Notes under the pieces: generated by a model | The model's database searches: none | What the model saw: the letters and a program-made list of their open reading frames with translations, nothing else | What the model was told of the DNA's origin: nothing | From: Bordetella parapertussis | Lineage (GTDB): Bacteria > Pseudomonadota > Gammaproteobacteria > Burkholderiales > Burkholderiaceae_B | Length of the DNA stretch: 31,566 nt | NCBI GenBank assembly: GCA_945903445.1 | Contig: CAMDNZ010000038.1 | Span: 1-31,566 of the forward strand | Reading direction: 5' to 3' | Shown here: in pieces, positions 22,738-31,443 of the stretch | Layout of the letters: the number at the start of each line of letters is the position of its first letter | How positions within the stretch are numbered: position 1 is the first letter of the stretch | Made by a program: the position numbers and the translations under genes

Positions 22738-23101
22738 GCTTGTCTTCCGTCACACGGTCGAGCAATCGACGGAATTGGCAGGCTAGCTGAGCCCACAACT
22801 CGGCACCGCTGTCTTGCGGCGGCGCAGCCGCCAGCCATAAACTGTCGTGCGCCACCCAGGCGCGCAAGGGCAGGCCGTTGCCCGCTTCCGGATGAAGCAA
22901 GGTCAGCAAACGCAACAGGGCTGGCTGGCGACAAGCTTCGGGCAAGGGACGCGCCAGCGACAGCAGCGCGCGTCCTTCGAGCGTTTCCAAATAGCAGGTG
23001 TCGCCATTCTGCCGTAGTGTCACTTGCGATGCGGGCGGAATCCCAGGCGCTTCCATCAAGCGTAGCCAGAGTTCGACCTGTCGTTGCCATTGCAGATCCA
23101 T
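22724..23101 (-). CDS. SsaM-like T3SS gatekeeper-complex protein
   Basis: The product is 125 residues from the ATG at 23101, with AAGGAA upstream; the longer open frame to 23242 overlaps macB and is rejected. SsaM is 122 residues and lies directly before ssaV. Shared features are the start (MDLQWQRQVELWLRLMEAPG; SsaM: MDWDLITERNIQLFIQLAGL) and the end (DSGAELWAQLACQFRRLL; SsaM: SSSAELWLRLHHRQIKFL). In Salmonella SsaM binds SpiC and SsaL and controls the switch from translocators to effectors. The SpiC-like partner is at 4110-4520, but SsaL is not seen. It is the first T3SS gene after macB, 97 bp away. Confidence 0.77.
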   Translation of the reverse strand: MDLQWQRQVELWLRLMEAPGIPPASQVTLRQNGDTCYLETLEGRALLSLARPLPEACRQPALLRLLTLLHPEAGNGLPLRAWVAHDSLWLAAAPPQDSGAELWAQLACQFRRLLDRVTEDKHEAQ

Positions 23102-23198
23102 CGCATGATTCCTTGTTGTCCATGACGACAATCTTGCCTGGCCAACAGGATGGAATGGATCGGGCGAAGACCTGAAGAACGCGGCGACGCGTCCTAGA

Positions 23199-25280
23199 TC
23201 AATCCCTCGCCAAGGCGTTAACCGGATCGAGCCGGGCGGCATTACGCGCTGGCAAAAAGCCGAACAACACGCCCACCAGCGTCGAGCACCCTACCGCGAC
23301 CGCCATGACGAAGGGTGAATAGCTCAGCGCCCACGCCCCACCCATCACGCCGCTCACGACGCGGCCCAGCCCCAAGGCCAGACCAATGCCGATCGCACCG
23401 CCGATCAGGCACACCAAAATCGCTTCGATCAGGAACTGGCGCAAGATGTCGCCCCGCCGCGCGCCCACAGCCATCCGAACGCCAATCTCGCCAGTTCGTT
23501 CGCTCACCGACACCAGCATGATGTTCATCACGCCAATCCCACCGACGAACAGAGAAATCAGCGCAATGGACGCCACCAGCAAAGTCAGCGTCCCCATCGT
23601 GCTTTCGATGGTCTTGCGCATGTTGTTGGGGTTGAAAATGTAGAAATCCTTGCGACCGTGCCGCTGAGTCAGCAGTGTCTCGACCGCACGCTCGGCGTCT
23701 TCAATAGCGACTTCATCCGAAACGCGCAAAGCGATGCTTTGCAGAAAATCCTGGCCCAATACCCTTCGCATCGCCGTGGTGTAAGGGATCTTGATTTCCA
23801 AGGCATCGAGAGCCGTTGCTAGACTGCCGCTTTCGGTTTGCGTCACGCCGACGATGCGAACCGGCACTTGATTGATCAGCACGATCTTGCCGACCGCACT
23901 GACGCTCTTGCCGAACAAGACGTCGCGCGCCTTCTCGTCGATGACGGCATCCAAGGCCAGACGCCGCACGCTTTCCGCATCGAATAAGCGTCCCTCGATC
24001 AGCACAATATTGCGCACGCGAAAGTGCTGCTCGCCCACTCCCTGGACTGATGCGTTCACCGATACGTTGCGATAGCGCAGCTGAGCGCTCGATGACAGGC
24101 CAGGCGTGGCACTGTCGATATACGGGGTAAGCACCAACGCGTCGGCATCGGCATCGGTCAGGGTTCGGATGCGTCCGGCTTCGTCATCGCCCATGTATCG
24201 ACCCGGCGCGACATATAGCGTGGTAGTGCCTATCGCCTCGATGTCGGCCAACACAAGACGTTGCGAAGCCTGGCCCAGCGCCACGACGAGCATCACGGCA
24301 GCAATGCCGATCACAATACCCAGCATCGTCAAAAACGTGCGTAATCGATGCGAGGTCATGGCGAGCCACGCCATTTTGAAGGCTTCGACCGTACGCGATG
24401 CGCCACCCAAGCGGGTCGCTTCGATCGGCAATGGCACGTCATCAGCCGGGCCGGCCTGAGCGGCCGTGAATCTCGACTCAGCGACGGCGATAGACAGCGC
24501 ATCGGCTTCGATCGATTCCGCTTCGGCACTAGCACGTGGCCCCGCTGGCGGTTCGACGCTCGAAACGCTCGCCTGCGCGTGCAGCGAATCGCTGTTTTCT
24601 CGATCGGCTACGATGCGACCGTCGCTGATCTCGATCACACGCCGCGCATGCTGTGCGACCTTGGCATCGTGGGTGACGATGATGATGGTGTGACCCGCCG
24701 CATTTAACTCCTGCAGAATCGCCATGACCTCGCAGCCGCTACGGCTGTCCAGCGCACCGGTGGGTTCATCGGCCAGGATGACCTCGCCGCCGTTGGTCAA
24801 CGCTCGGGCGATACTGACCCGCTGCTGCTGCCCGCCAGACAAGGCATTGGGCCGATGATGCATGCGGTCGTGCAAACCCAAGCGCGACAACAGGGCTTGC
24901 GCGCGCGCGCGCCGCCGGGAGCCGGACCAACCGGCATAGACGGCTGGCATTTCGACGTTCGCTTGCGCAGTCAGATCGGATAGCAGGTGATACCGCTGGA
25001 AGATAAAACCGAAATACTCCCGACGCAATCGAGCCAGTTCGTCGGGCACCATCTTTCCCGTGTCCTGCCCGGCGATGCGATAGCTGCCTTCGCTTGGCCG
25101 ATCCAGACACCCCAGGATGTTCATGAGCGTCGATTTACCCGAACCCGAGGTGCCGATGATGGCCACCATCTCGCCGCGCTGAATCGTCAGGTCGACCTCG
25201 CGCAGCACCGTCACGGCTGTCTCGCCCTTGCCGTAACGGCGGCCGACGCCGGTTAGCGCGATCAGCGGTGAGTCGCTCAT
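23199..25280 (-). CDS. macB: MacB-type ABC transporter (ATPase fused to FtsX-type permease)
   Basis: This 693-residue inner-membrane protein works with MacA and an outer-membrane TolC-type channel to export macrolides, peptides or other substrates. The ATPase is at about 5-225: Walker A GTSGSGKST (43-51), signature LSGGQQQR (147-154), Walker B VILADEP (167-173). A Ser/Ala-rich linker (about 230-295) is followed by the first membrane helix (about 315-340), a long periplasmic domain (about 345-560) and three C-terminal helices, with the family motif GVMNIMLVSVSERTGEIGVRMAVGARRGDI. Its start overlaps macA by 4 bp (ATGA). The T3SS gene ssaM starts 97 bp downstream with no clear terminator between, so read-through is possible. 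Confidence 0.95.
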   Translation of the reverse strand: MSDSPLIALTGVGRRYGKGETAVTVLREVDLTIQRGEMVAIIGTSGSGKSTLMNILGCLDRPSEGSYRIAGQDTGKMVPDELARLRREYFGFIFQRYHLLSDLTAQANVEMPAVYAGWSGSRRRARAQALLSRLGLHDRMHHRPNALSGGQQQRVSIARALTNGGEVILADEPTGALDSRSGCEVMAILQELNAAGHTIIIVTHDAKVAQHARRVIEISDGRIVADRENSDSLHAQASVSSVEPPAGPRASAEAESIEADALSIAVAESRFTAAQAGPADDVPLPIEATRLGGASRTVEAFKMAWLAMTSHRLRTFLTMLGIVIGIAAVMLVVALGQASQRLVLADIEAIGTTTLYVAPGRYMGDDEAGRIRTLTDADADALVLTPYIDSATPGLSSSAQLRYRNVSVNASVQGVGEQHFRVRNIVLIEGRLFDAESVRRLALDAVIDEKARDVLFGKSVSAVGKIVLINQVPVRIVGVTQTESGSLATALDALEIKIPYTTAMRRVLGQDFLQSIALRVSDEVAIEDAERAVETLLTQRHGRKDFYIFNPNNMRKTIESTMGTLTLLVASIALISLFVGGIGVMNIMLVSVSERTGEIGVRMAVGARRGDILRQFLIEAILVCLIGGAIGIGLALGLGRVVSGVMGGAWALSYSPFVMAVAVGCSTLVGVLFGFLPARNAARLDPVNALARD

Positions 25281-26467
25281 GGCGCAGGCTGCTTCTCGTG
25301 CAACAGACCCCGTCCGGTGACGACGCGCTGCCCGGCCTCTAAGCCATCCAATACCTCGACATCGACGTTGTTGTTCAGTCCGACCCGTATTTGCCTGGTC
25401 TCGGTCTTGCCATTTGCACTCAAGACCTCCACGGCATACCGGCCATCCTCGCCACGCGGACCTAGCGCGGCAGCAGGAATACTCAATGCTTGCGGTGCCT
25501 GATTCAACACGATGAACACTTGCGTTGTCATGGCAATACGCAATCGGCCATCGGGATTGGCGACCTCAAACAGCCCATCGTAGTAGACCGCCTCTTTGCT
25601 GGTGCCGGCGGATGTACCACCGTATGCCGACGACGCATCTTCTTTTTGGGCTGAACGCGGCGCGGGTTCGATGGCGCGCAGCACGCCGTCGTAGCGCTTG
25701 TCGGGGTCGCCCAGAATCGAGAAATACAGCTTCTGCCCCGGTTCGACCAGAACCACATCGGCCTCGGAGATCTCGGCCTTGACGGTCATTTTCTCGGTTT
25801 GCGCCACTTTGATGATGGTAGGCGCCATCTGCACCGCGCTGACGGTTTGCCCCTCTTTGGTGACCACCGCCACGACCACGCCGTCGATCGGTGAAACGAT
25901 GCGGGTGTAGCCCAGATCGACCTCGGCGCGCGCCACCTCGGCTTGCGCCTTCGAGATTTCAGCCTTGACCGACTCGACATCGGCCCGAGCGACCGCGAGT
26001 TCGGCTTCGGCCTGCTCGAGATCAGCACGTGCGGTGGACTCGTTAGCGGCCATCCGGCGCTGGCGCGCATGAGACAGTTCGGCCCGTCTCAAAGTTGCTT
26101 GTCGGGATACCTGGGCTGCCTTGCGGGTGGCTAGATCGGCCTTGGCGGTCAACAACGCCGTTTGCTGCGAACGGTCGTCGATCTCGGCCACCAACTGACC
26201 GTTCTGAACCCGATCGCCCAATTCAACCTTGAGCGATTTCAGCTGGCCCGATACCTGCGCACCCACATTGACCTGCCGGAACGCCTCCAGCGTCCCGCTG
26301 GCCAGCACGACGTGTTCGAGATCGCGCTGCTTGACCTTTACGCTCGAAGGCGCAGGCTTGTCATCGGGACGAGTGAAAATAAACGCGAGGCCCGCCAACA
26401 CCATCACAATCAAAATAATCCATAGCCAGCGATGGCGGAAAATTGCGGGAGATGGCGCAAGCGACAT
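25277..26467 (-). CDS. macA: MacA-type periplasmic adaptor (membrane fusion) protein
   Basis: The product is 396 residues. One N-terminal membrane helix (about 13-31) anchors it in the inner membrane. A lipoyl-like half (ASGTLEAFRQVNVGAQVSGQLKSL), a long alpha-helical hairpin (about 95-180, rich in Ala, Glu and Arg), the second lipoyl half (YTRIVSPIDGVVVAV) and a beta-barrel follow. It links MacB to an outer-membrane channel. No TolC-type gene is present in the window. It is the first gene of the macA-macB operon, divergent from the MFS transporter gene. Confidence 0.94.
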   Translation of the reverse strand: MSLAPSPAIFRHRWLWIILIVMVLAGLAFIFTRPDDKPAPSSVKVKQRDLEHVVLASGTLEAFRQVNVGAQVSGQLKSLKVELGDRVQNGQLVAEIDDRSQQTALLTAKADLATRKAAQVSRQATLRRAELSHARQRRMAANESTARADLEQAEAELAVARADVESVKAEISKAQAEVARAEVDLGYTRIVSPIDGVVVAVVTKEGQTVSAVQMAPTIIKVAQTEKMTVKAEISEADVVLVEPGQKLYFSILGDPDKRYDGVLRAIEPAPRSAQKEDASSAYGGTSAGTSKEAVYYDGLFEVANPDGRLRIAMTTQVFIVLNQAPQALSIPAAALGPRGEDGRYAVEVLSANGKTETRQIRVGLNNNVDVEVLDGLEAGQRVVTGRGLLHEKQPAP

Positions 26468-26906
26468 GCAAAGCCTTTCTAATGGATTGGGGCCAGGGCA
26501 CGGCGTTGGGCGTGGGCCGACCTGCGCATTCTACGACGCTCTTTGCAGACCAAACTTTAGATGCCCGATTTTGGCTAGCCCGATGGTGGCATCAAACATC
26601 AGGTATCAGGTATCAGGTATCAGGTATCAGGTATCAGGTAATAGGTAATAGGTAATAGGACATCGTCTTTACCTGCTCGGCCTCCATTTGAAACACACAG
26701 GTAATTTGAAACAAATAGTTTCTTAGATAAATGACGCGGCGCATCAATTCAAAATAATTCCTCTTGTAATTACCATCGAACGTCTTTCACTACATGCAAA
26801 CACGCTACGATATGAGTGATATTGCGTTGCAGCATTCTTAGTCGCATCCAACATTTGGTCTGCTCGACCTTAGCCGACGTAGCGCGCAAAATAAACGCCT
26901 ACTGCC
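26468..26906. promoter_or_regulatory. Divergent intergenic region macA / MFS transporter (439 bp)
   Basis: No gene is seen. The region holds nine tandem heptamers (26598-26660) and an AT-rich stretch (about 26690-26830) with a small inverted repeat GAAAC-AAATA-GTTTC. It must contain the promoters of the macAB operon and of the plus-strand MFS-chaC unit. I could not assign specific boxes. Confidence 0.55.
26598..26660. repeat. Heptamer tandem repeat: (ATCAGGT)6 (AATAGGT)2 AATAGGA
   Basis: Nine contiguous 7-base units are present, six of them identical and three a coordinated variant. It is intergenic, 131 bp upstream of macA and 247 bp upstream of the MFS start. Copy-number change by slippage is likely and could shift promoter spacing. 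Confidence 0.95.
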
Positions 26907-28121
26907 GTGTCAAGACTCCACTTCCCCGCCTCTCATTCCCGCCGTCCCGCATCGGTCGCTTCCGAAGCGGCGCGTATTTGTGCGCTTTCGGTCAGCAATC
27001 ACATCGCTTTGACGGGCGGTCGGGTTACCGTGTCGCTGGCAGCGCTGCAAATGGGCCTATCGCCGCTCAACGTCGGCTTACTGGTGGCCGTTTTCGCCAT
27101 CTTGCCCATGCTGACCTCGGTCCATGCTGGACGCTGGATCGATGGCGTAGGCATTACCCGCCCCATGGCGATCGGCACGGCCACGGTGTGCCTGGGCACC
27201 ACCATCTCTTTTATCTCGCAGGCACCCTTCGCCCTGCTGTGCACGGCCTGTTGTATCGGTCTGGGCTTCATGTTGCAGCAGGTCGCCATCCAGAACGTGA
27301 TGGGTCAAGCCGAACCAGCGCAGCGCCTACGCAATTTCTCTTGGCTGGCGCTAGCGCTGGCCATGTCCGGCTTCGCAGGGCCGCTGACCGCGGGGCTGGC
27401 CATCGACAACCTTGGTTATCAATGGACCTTTGGTCTGTTGACCGTACCGCCCGTCATCGGTCTGATTTCCATCCTGTATTTGCGTCACCGCTTGCATGCG
27501 GTGGGGCGTGCACGACCGGTCGGGCGCGATTCGCCCCGGCGCACGCGCGAGCTGGTGGCCGAGCCGCACTTGCGTCGGGTGCTGATGACCAACCTATTTT
27601 TATCTGGTGCCTGGGACACGCATTTGTTCGTGGTGCCCCTGTACGGTTATGCCATTGGCCTGTCGGCCACCACCATCGGCGTGGTGCTGTCGTCATTCGC
27701 GGCGGCGACATTCGTCATCCGGCTGGTCCTGCCCTGGATTCAGAAGCGCGTGGCGCCCTGGACGATGGTGCGGACGGTGATGATCGTGGCAGCCATCGAT
27801 TTCATGCTGTATCCGCTGTTCTCTCACACCCTGGCGTTGATGGGCATGTCTTTCATATTGGGGCTCGCGCTGGGCGCTTGTCAGCCGTCGATGCTGGCAA
27901 TGCTGCATCAGTATGCCCCGCCCGGTCGTCAAGCCGAGGCGGGCGGCGTCCGGATGGCCTTGGTCAACGCCTCCCAGGTGGCCCTGCCCCTGGTATGTGG
28001 CGCGCTGGGTACTGTCGTCGGCGTGATGCCGTTATTCTGGGCGTATGCGCTAATGTTGGGCGGCGGCGTATGGATGAATCGCAAACCGCCCGAAAACACG
28101 CCTGAAGAGTCCGATTCGTGA
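26907..28121 (+). CDS. Major facilitator superfamily transporter
   Basis: This 404-residue protein has about twelve hydrophobic segments in two halves separated by a basic loop (about 195-228, RARPVGRDSPRRTRE). The N-terminal half carries the MFS loop 2-3 type motif near GRWIDGVGITRP (a form of G-x-x-x-D-R-x-G-R). The second half ends with GGVRMALVNASQVALPLVCGALG. The substrate cannot be predicted; it resembles drug or metabolite efflux carriers. The start is a GTG with no strong ribosome-binding site, so the exact N-terminus is uncertain. The stop overlaps the chaC GTG start (GTGA), so the two are co-translated. Confidence 0.88.
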   Translation: MSRLHFPASHSRRPASVASEAARICALSVSNHIALTGGRVTVSLAALQMGLSPLNVGLLVAVFAILPMLTSVHAGRWIDGVGITRPMAIGTATVCLGTTISFISQAPFALLCTACCIGLGFMLQQVAIQNVMGQAEPAQRLRNFSWLALALAMSGFAGPLTAGLAIDNLGYQWTFGLLTVPPVIGLISILYLRHRLHAVGRARPVGRDSPRRTRELVAEPHLRRVLMTNLFLSGAWDTHLFVVPLYGYAIGLSATTIGVVLSSFAAATFVIRLVLPWIQKRVAPWTMVRTVMIVAAIDFMLYPLFSHTLALMGMSFILGLALGACQPSMLAMLHQYAPPGRQAEAGGVRMALVNASQVALPLVCGALGTVVGVMPLFWAYALMLGGGVWMNRKPPENTPEESDS

Positions 28122-28750
28122 GCACCGCCCCGTCACCCGCCACTTTTCGTCTCTGGACCGAGGACGAAAAACGCGCCTCCATGAACGACGCCCTACAGGC
28201 TTGGCGCGCAGGCGAGGACGTCTGGGTGTTCGGCTACGGATCGCTGATCTGGCGGCCCGAATTCGATTTTGTCGAGCGCCGTATCGCCCTGTTGCGGGGG
28301 CATCATCGGGCACTGTGCCTGTGGTCACGCGTCAATCGCGGAACGCCCGAAACGCCCGGACTGGTCTTCGGACTGGATCGTGGCGGTGCCTGCCGAGGTG
28401 TGGTCTATCGGTTGGCAGGCGATCAAGTGCCTACCTTCTTCCCCAAGCTCTGGGACCGTGAGATGTCCACTGGCGCATATCTGGCGCGCTGGATCACGTG
28501 CGTCACCGACAATGGACCGGTCAAAGCGCTGGTTTTCGTCATGAACCGCGCCAACCCCGCCTACGTACCCGCCTTGCCGCGCGACGAACTGCTGGCGGTC
28601 ATACGGCGTGCCTGCGGACGCTACGGCCCCTGCATCGATTACGTCGTCGAAACCGACGAGGCGCTGCGGGCGGCCGGTATTGGCGACCGTCAATTGCAAA
28701 GTATTGCTCAAGCGTTGCGCGGCCCTGCTACCGAACTGGCCGCAGAATAA
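28118..28750 (+). CDS. chaC: ChaC-type gamma-glutamylcyclotransferase
   Basis: The product is 210 residues. It probably cleaves glutathione to 5-oxoproline and Cys-Gly in the cytosol. The nucleotide-like glycine loop VFGYGSLIWRPEFDF (about 30-44) is the family hallmark. ALLRGHHRALCLWSRVNRGTPETPGLVFGLDRGG and WDREMSTGAYLARW follow as in ChaC. The GTG start is joined to the MFS stop. Why it is paired with an MFS gene is not evident. Confidence 0.9.
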   Translation: MSTAPSPATFRLWTEDEKRASMNDALQAWRAGEDVWVFGYGSLIWRPEFDFVERRIALLRGHHRALCLWSRVNRGTPETPGLVFGLDRGGACRGVVYRLAGDQVPTFFPKLWDREMSTGAYLARWITCVTDNGPVKALVFVMNRANPAYVPALPRDELLAVIRRACGRYGPCIDYVVETDEALRAAGIGDRQLQSIAQALRGPATELAAE

Positions 28751-28808
28751 AGTCGTCAGACATCTATAGCAGTACACTGGACGTTTGTCGCTTATCCGAT
28801 CCTGCCCC

Positions 28809-29438
28809 ATGTCCGTTGCCGACCTGCGCCAGAGTTACGAAAAAAACGTGCTGCTCGAGTCCACAGCGCACGCTTCGCCCTTCGACCAGTTTTCGAGCTG
28901 GTTCGACGAGGCCGTTGCCGCCCAAGTGCCCGAACCCAACGCCATGACCCTGGCCACCGTGGACGAGCGGGGGCAACCCTCGGCGCGCATCGTGTTAATC
29001 AAGGGATTCGACGAGCGCGGTTTTGTCTTTTTCACGAACTACACTTCGCGCAAGGGTCACGATCTTGCGGGCAACGATCGCGCCGCCCTGCTGTTTTTCT
29101 GGCAGGTGCTTGAGCGTCAGGTTCGCATCGAAGGCCGCGTCGAACGGGTCGAGCCCGAGCTGTCGGACCGCTATTTTGCCAGCCGTCCGCTGGGATCACG
29201 CCTAGGTGCATGGGCATCGCCGCAAAGCCAACCCACTACCCGCGCCGACCTGGAAGCCCGCGAGTCCGATTTCGCCGCGCGTTATGGCGATGCGCCTCCA
29301 CGGCCCGAACATTGGGGCGGCTACCGCTTGCGGCCCGAGGCGTTCGAGTTCTGGCAGGGTCGCCCGTCCAGACTGCACGACCGCTTACAGTATCTGCCCG
29401 AGGCCGACGGGTGGCGTATTGGGCGATTGGCGCCGTGA
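28809..29438 (+). CDS. pdxH: Pyridoxamine 5'-phosphate oxidase
   Basis: The product is 209 residues from the ATG at 28809. It oxidises pyridoxine or pyridoxamine 5'-phosphate to pyridoxal 5'-phosphate with FMN. FMN-binding blocks are RIVLIKGFDERGFVFFTNYTSRKG and ALLFFWQVLERQVRIEGRVERV. The C-terminal block FEFWQGRPSRLHDRLQY is diagnostic of PdxH. An in-frame TTG at 28785 is less likely as a start. The next gene may begin with a GTG overlapping its stop. Confidence 0.95.
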   Translation: MSVADLRQSYEKNVLLESTAHASPFDQFSSWFDEAVAAQVPEPNAMTLATVDERGQPSARIVLIKGFDERGFVFFTNYTSRKGHDLAGNDRAALLFFWQVLERQVRIEGRVERVEPELSDRYFASRPLGSRLGAWASPQSQPTTRADLEARESDFAARYGDAPPRPEHWGGYRLRPEAFEFWQGRPSRLHDRLQYLPEADGWRIGRLAP

Positions 29439-29476
29439 CTGTCGATCCTTCTCTTACCATTTCTTCTCGCGCAGTC

Positions 29477-29992
29477 ATGCAGCACACCGACCCGGCCACC
29501 GATTCTGTTTATTTTCGAGCAGCGCTCGGCCGCTTCGCCACCGGCGTGACCGTGATCACCGCAAGCGACTCACAGGGCGCCCTGCTGGGGCTGACGGTGA
29601 ACTCGTTCAATGCGGTGTCGCTGGATCCACCGCTGGTGCTGTGGAGCCTGGCGAAAAAATCGTCTGCCCTACCCGGCATCGTCGCGGCCACCCGCTACAC
29701 CATTCACGTGCTGGGCGCGCACCAGACCGACCTGGCCATGCGTTTCGCCAGCGGCACGCATGCCGATCGCTTTGACAACCTGCCCATGACGACCACGTCT
29801 GGCGGCTCGCCCATGCTGAACATCCCAGTCGCCGCCTGGTTCGAATGCGAACCGCACGGCAGCCTGCCCGCAGGCGATCACGTGATTTTAGTCGCCCGGG
29901 TGCGCCAATGCTCGCACTCCGATACCCCACCGCTGGTGTTCCACGCCGGCGGTTTCGATTTAACGCCCGGCTCACGCCCCGCTATTTCCTGA
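29477..29992 (+). CDS. Flavin reductase-like FMN-binding protein
   Basis: The product is 171 residues from the ATG at 29477; a GTG at 29435 that overlaps the pdxH stop (GTGA) would add 14 residues and is a real alternative. The flavin reductase domain shows FRAALGRFATGVTVITA, GLTVNSFNAVSLDPPLVLWSLAKKSS and a C-terminal PLVFHAGGF. Such proteins are NAD(P)H:flavin oxidoreductases that supply reduced flavin to partner monooxygenases. No partner monooxygenase is in the window. It sits tightly between pdxH and purU in the plus-strand run. Confidence 0.88.
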   Translation: MQHTDPATDSVYFRAALGRFATGVTVITASDSQGALLGLTVNSFNAVSLDPPLVLWSLAKKSSALPGIVAATRYTIHVLGAHQTDLAMRFASGTHADRFDNLPMTTTSGGSPMLNIPVAAWFECEPHGSLPAGDHVILVARVRQCSHSDTPPLVFHAGGFDLTPGSRPAIS

Positions 29993-29997
29993 TCGTC

Positions 29998-30852
29998 ATG
30001 CAACACAACGACTACATCCTGACGCTTTCTTGCCCGGACCGTACGGGCATCGTCTACCGCGTCAGCGGCCTGCTGTTCGAGCGCGGCTGCAACATCCTGG
30101 ATTCGCAGCAGTTCGGCGACGACGAAACCGGTCGCTTCTTCCTGCGTGTGCATTTCGATTTGCCGACCGATGGCGATCCCGACGATCTGCGACAGTCGCT
30201 GGCGGCGATGGGCGAGACTTATCGCATGGATTGGCAACTGCACGACGCCCGCCGCCGCGCCCGTCTGTTGGTGTTGGTCAGCAAACAAGGGCACTGCCTG
30301 AACGATCTGCTGTTTCGCAGCTGCAGCGGCCATCTGTCGGCCGATATCGTGGGCATCGTGTCCAACCATCGCGACTATGCCGCATTGGCTCTGTCCTACG
30401 GCATCCCGTTTCATCACCTGCCGGTCGATGACGCCGGCCGCGATGCGCAAGAGCAGGCCATTATCGAACTGGTCGAGCGCGAGCAAATCGATCTGGTCGT
30501 GCTGGCGCGCTACATGCAGATTCTTTCGCCGCGTCTGTGCCGGGCACTATCGGGACGCGCGATCAATATTCATCACAGCTTTCTGCCCAGTTTCAAAGGG
30601 GCACGGCCTTATCACCAAGCCCACCAACGCGGCGTGAAGATTATCGGCGCGACGGCCCATTACGTCACCGAAGATCTGGACGAAGGCCCGATCATCGAAC
30701 AAGACATCGAACGAGTCGATCACGCCATGTCGGCCCAGACGCTGGTGCAGGTGGGCAGCGATGTCGAGTCCCTGGTGCTGGCGCGCGCGGTTCAAAGCCA
30801 CGTCGAGCATCGTATTTTGCGCAATGGTCACAAAACGGTGGTGTTTCGCTAG
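29998..30852 (+). CDS. purU: Formyltetrahydrofolate deformylase
   Basis: The product is 284 residues (E. coli PurU 280). It hydrolyses 10-formyl-tetrahydrofolate to formate and tetrahydrofolate for purine synthesis and folate balance. An N-terminal ACT domain (about 1-85: LTLSCPDRTGIVYRVSGLLFERGCNILDSQQFGD) precedes the formyltransferase-like domain. The latter shows VGIVSNHRDYAALA, LVVLARYMQILSP, INIHHSFLPSFKGARPYHQA and GATAHYVTEDLDEGPIIEQD, with the catalytic Asn, His and Asp in place. The longer open frame from 29845 is not needed. Confidence 0.96.
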   Translation: MQHNDYILTLSCPDRTGIVYRVSGLLFERGCNILDSQQFGDDETGRFFLRVHFDLPTDGDPDDLRQSLAAMGETYRMDWQLHDARRRARLLVLVSKQGHCLNDLLFRSCSGHLSADIVGIVSNHRDYAALALSYGIPFHHLPVDDAGRDAQEQAIIELVEREQIDLVVLARYMQILSPRLCRALSGRAINIHHSFLPSFKGARPYHQAHQRGVKIIGATAHYVTEDLDEGPIIEQDIERVDHAMSAQTLVQVGSDVESLVLARAVQSHVEHRILRNGHKTVVFR

Positions 30853-30909
30853 CGAATCCCACACTACCGTGCGACCCGGATCATAGAAAATCATCAACAA
30901 GGGAGCATC

Positions 30910-31443
30910 ATGAGCGAGACGAAAGCAGCAAAGCCCGCACGCATCGGCGGCCACATCCTGGTCGATCAGCTGCGGGCGCAAGGCGTCAAACACGTGTTCT
31001 GCGTGCCTGGCGAGAGCTACCTGGCCGTGCTGGACGGCTTGCATGACGCAGGTATCGACATCACCGTCTGCCGCCAGGAGGGTGGTGCGGCCATGATGGC
31101 CGACGCGCACGGCAAGCTGACCGGCGAGCCCGGCATATGCATGGTCACGCGGGGTCCTGGCGCATCGAATGCGCTGGCCGGCATCCACATCGCCAAGCAA
31201 GACTCGGCACCCATGATTCTGTTCGTCGGTCAGATCGAGCGCGGCATGCGCGAGCGCGAAGCGTTCCAAGAGATGGATTATCGCGCGGTTTTCGGCACGC
31301 AGGCCAAGTGGGTGACCGAGATCGATCAAGTCGAGCGCATTCCCGAAATCGTGTCGCGCGCCTTTCATGTGGCGACGTCCGGCCGTCCTGGCCCGGTGGT
31401 CATTGCACTGCCCGAAGACTGTATTAGTCAAAACTTAATCTGA
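30910..31443 (+). pseudogene. Thiamine-pyrophosphate enzyme (acetolactate synthase-like), cut by IS
   Basis: The ATG at 30910 follows AAGGGAG. The native part, 170 codons up to 31419, is the N-terminal (PYR) domain of a TPP-dependent decarboxylase or synthase of the acetolactate synthase large-subunit type: VFCVPGESYLAVLDGL, CRQEGGAAMMADAHGKLTGEPGICMVTRGPGASNALAGIH with the conserved cofactor-activating Glu, and GRPGPVVIALPED. Full-length members have about 550-600 residues. The IS tip at 31420 ends the homology and adds eight foreign codons before a stop at 31443. The rest, if any, lies beyond the IS. The fragment lacks the TPP-diphosphate-binding domain and should be inactive. The exact substrate is unknown. 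Confidence 0.85.

Noticed and set aside
23102..23242. N-terminal extension of the SsaM-like protein
   Set aside because: It overlaps the macB end; the ATG at 23101 has a good ribosome-binding site and gives the family length.
26598..26660. Heptamer array considered as a CRISPR array
   Set aside because: Units are contiguous with no spacers and far too short; it is a simple tandem repeat.
26816..28105. Long plus-strand frame overlapping the MFS gene
   Set aside because: Its Arg/His/Gly-rich translation is a typical GC-rich shadow; the membrane-spanning frame starting at 26907 is the real gene.
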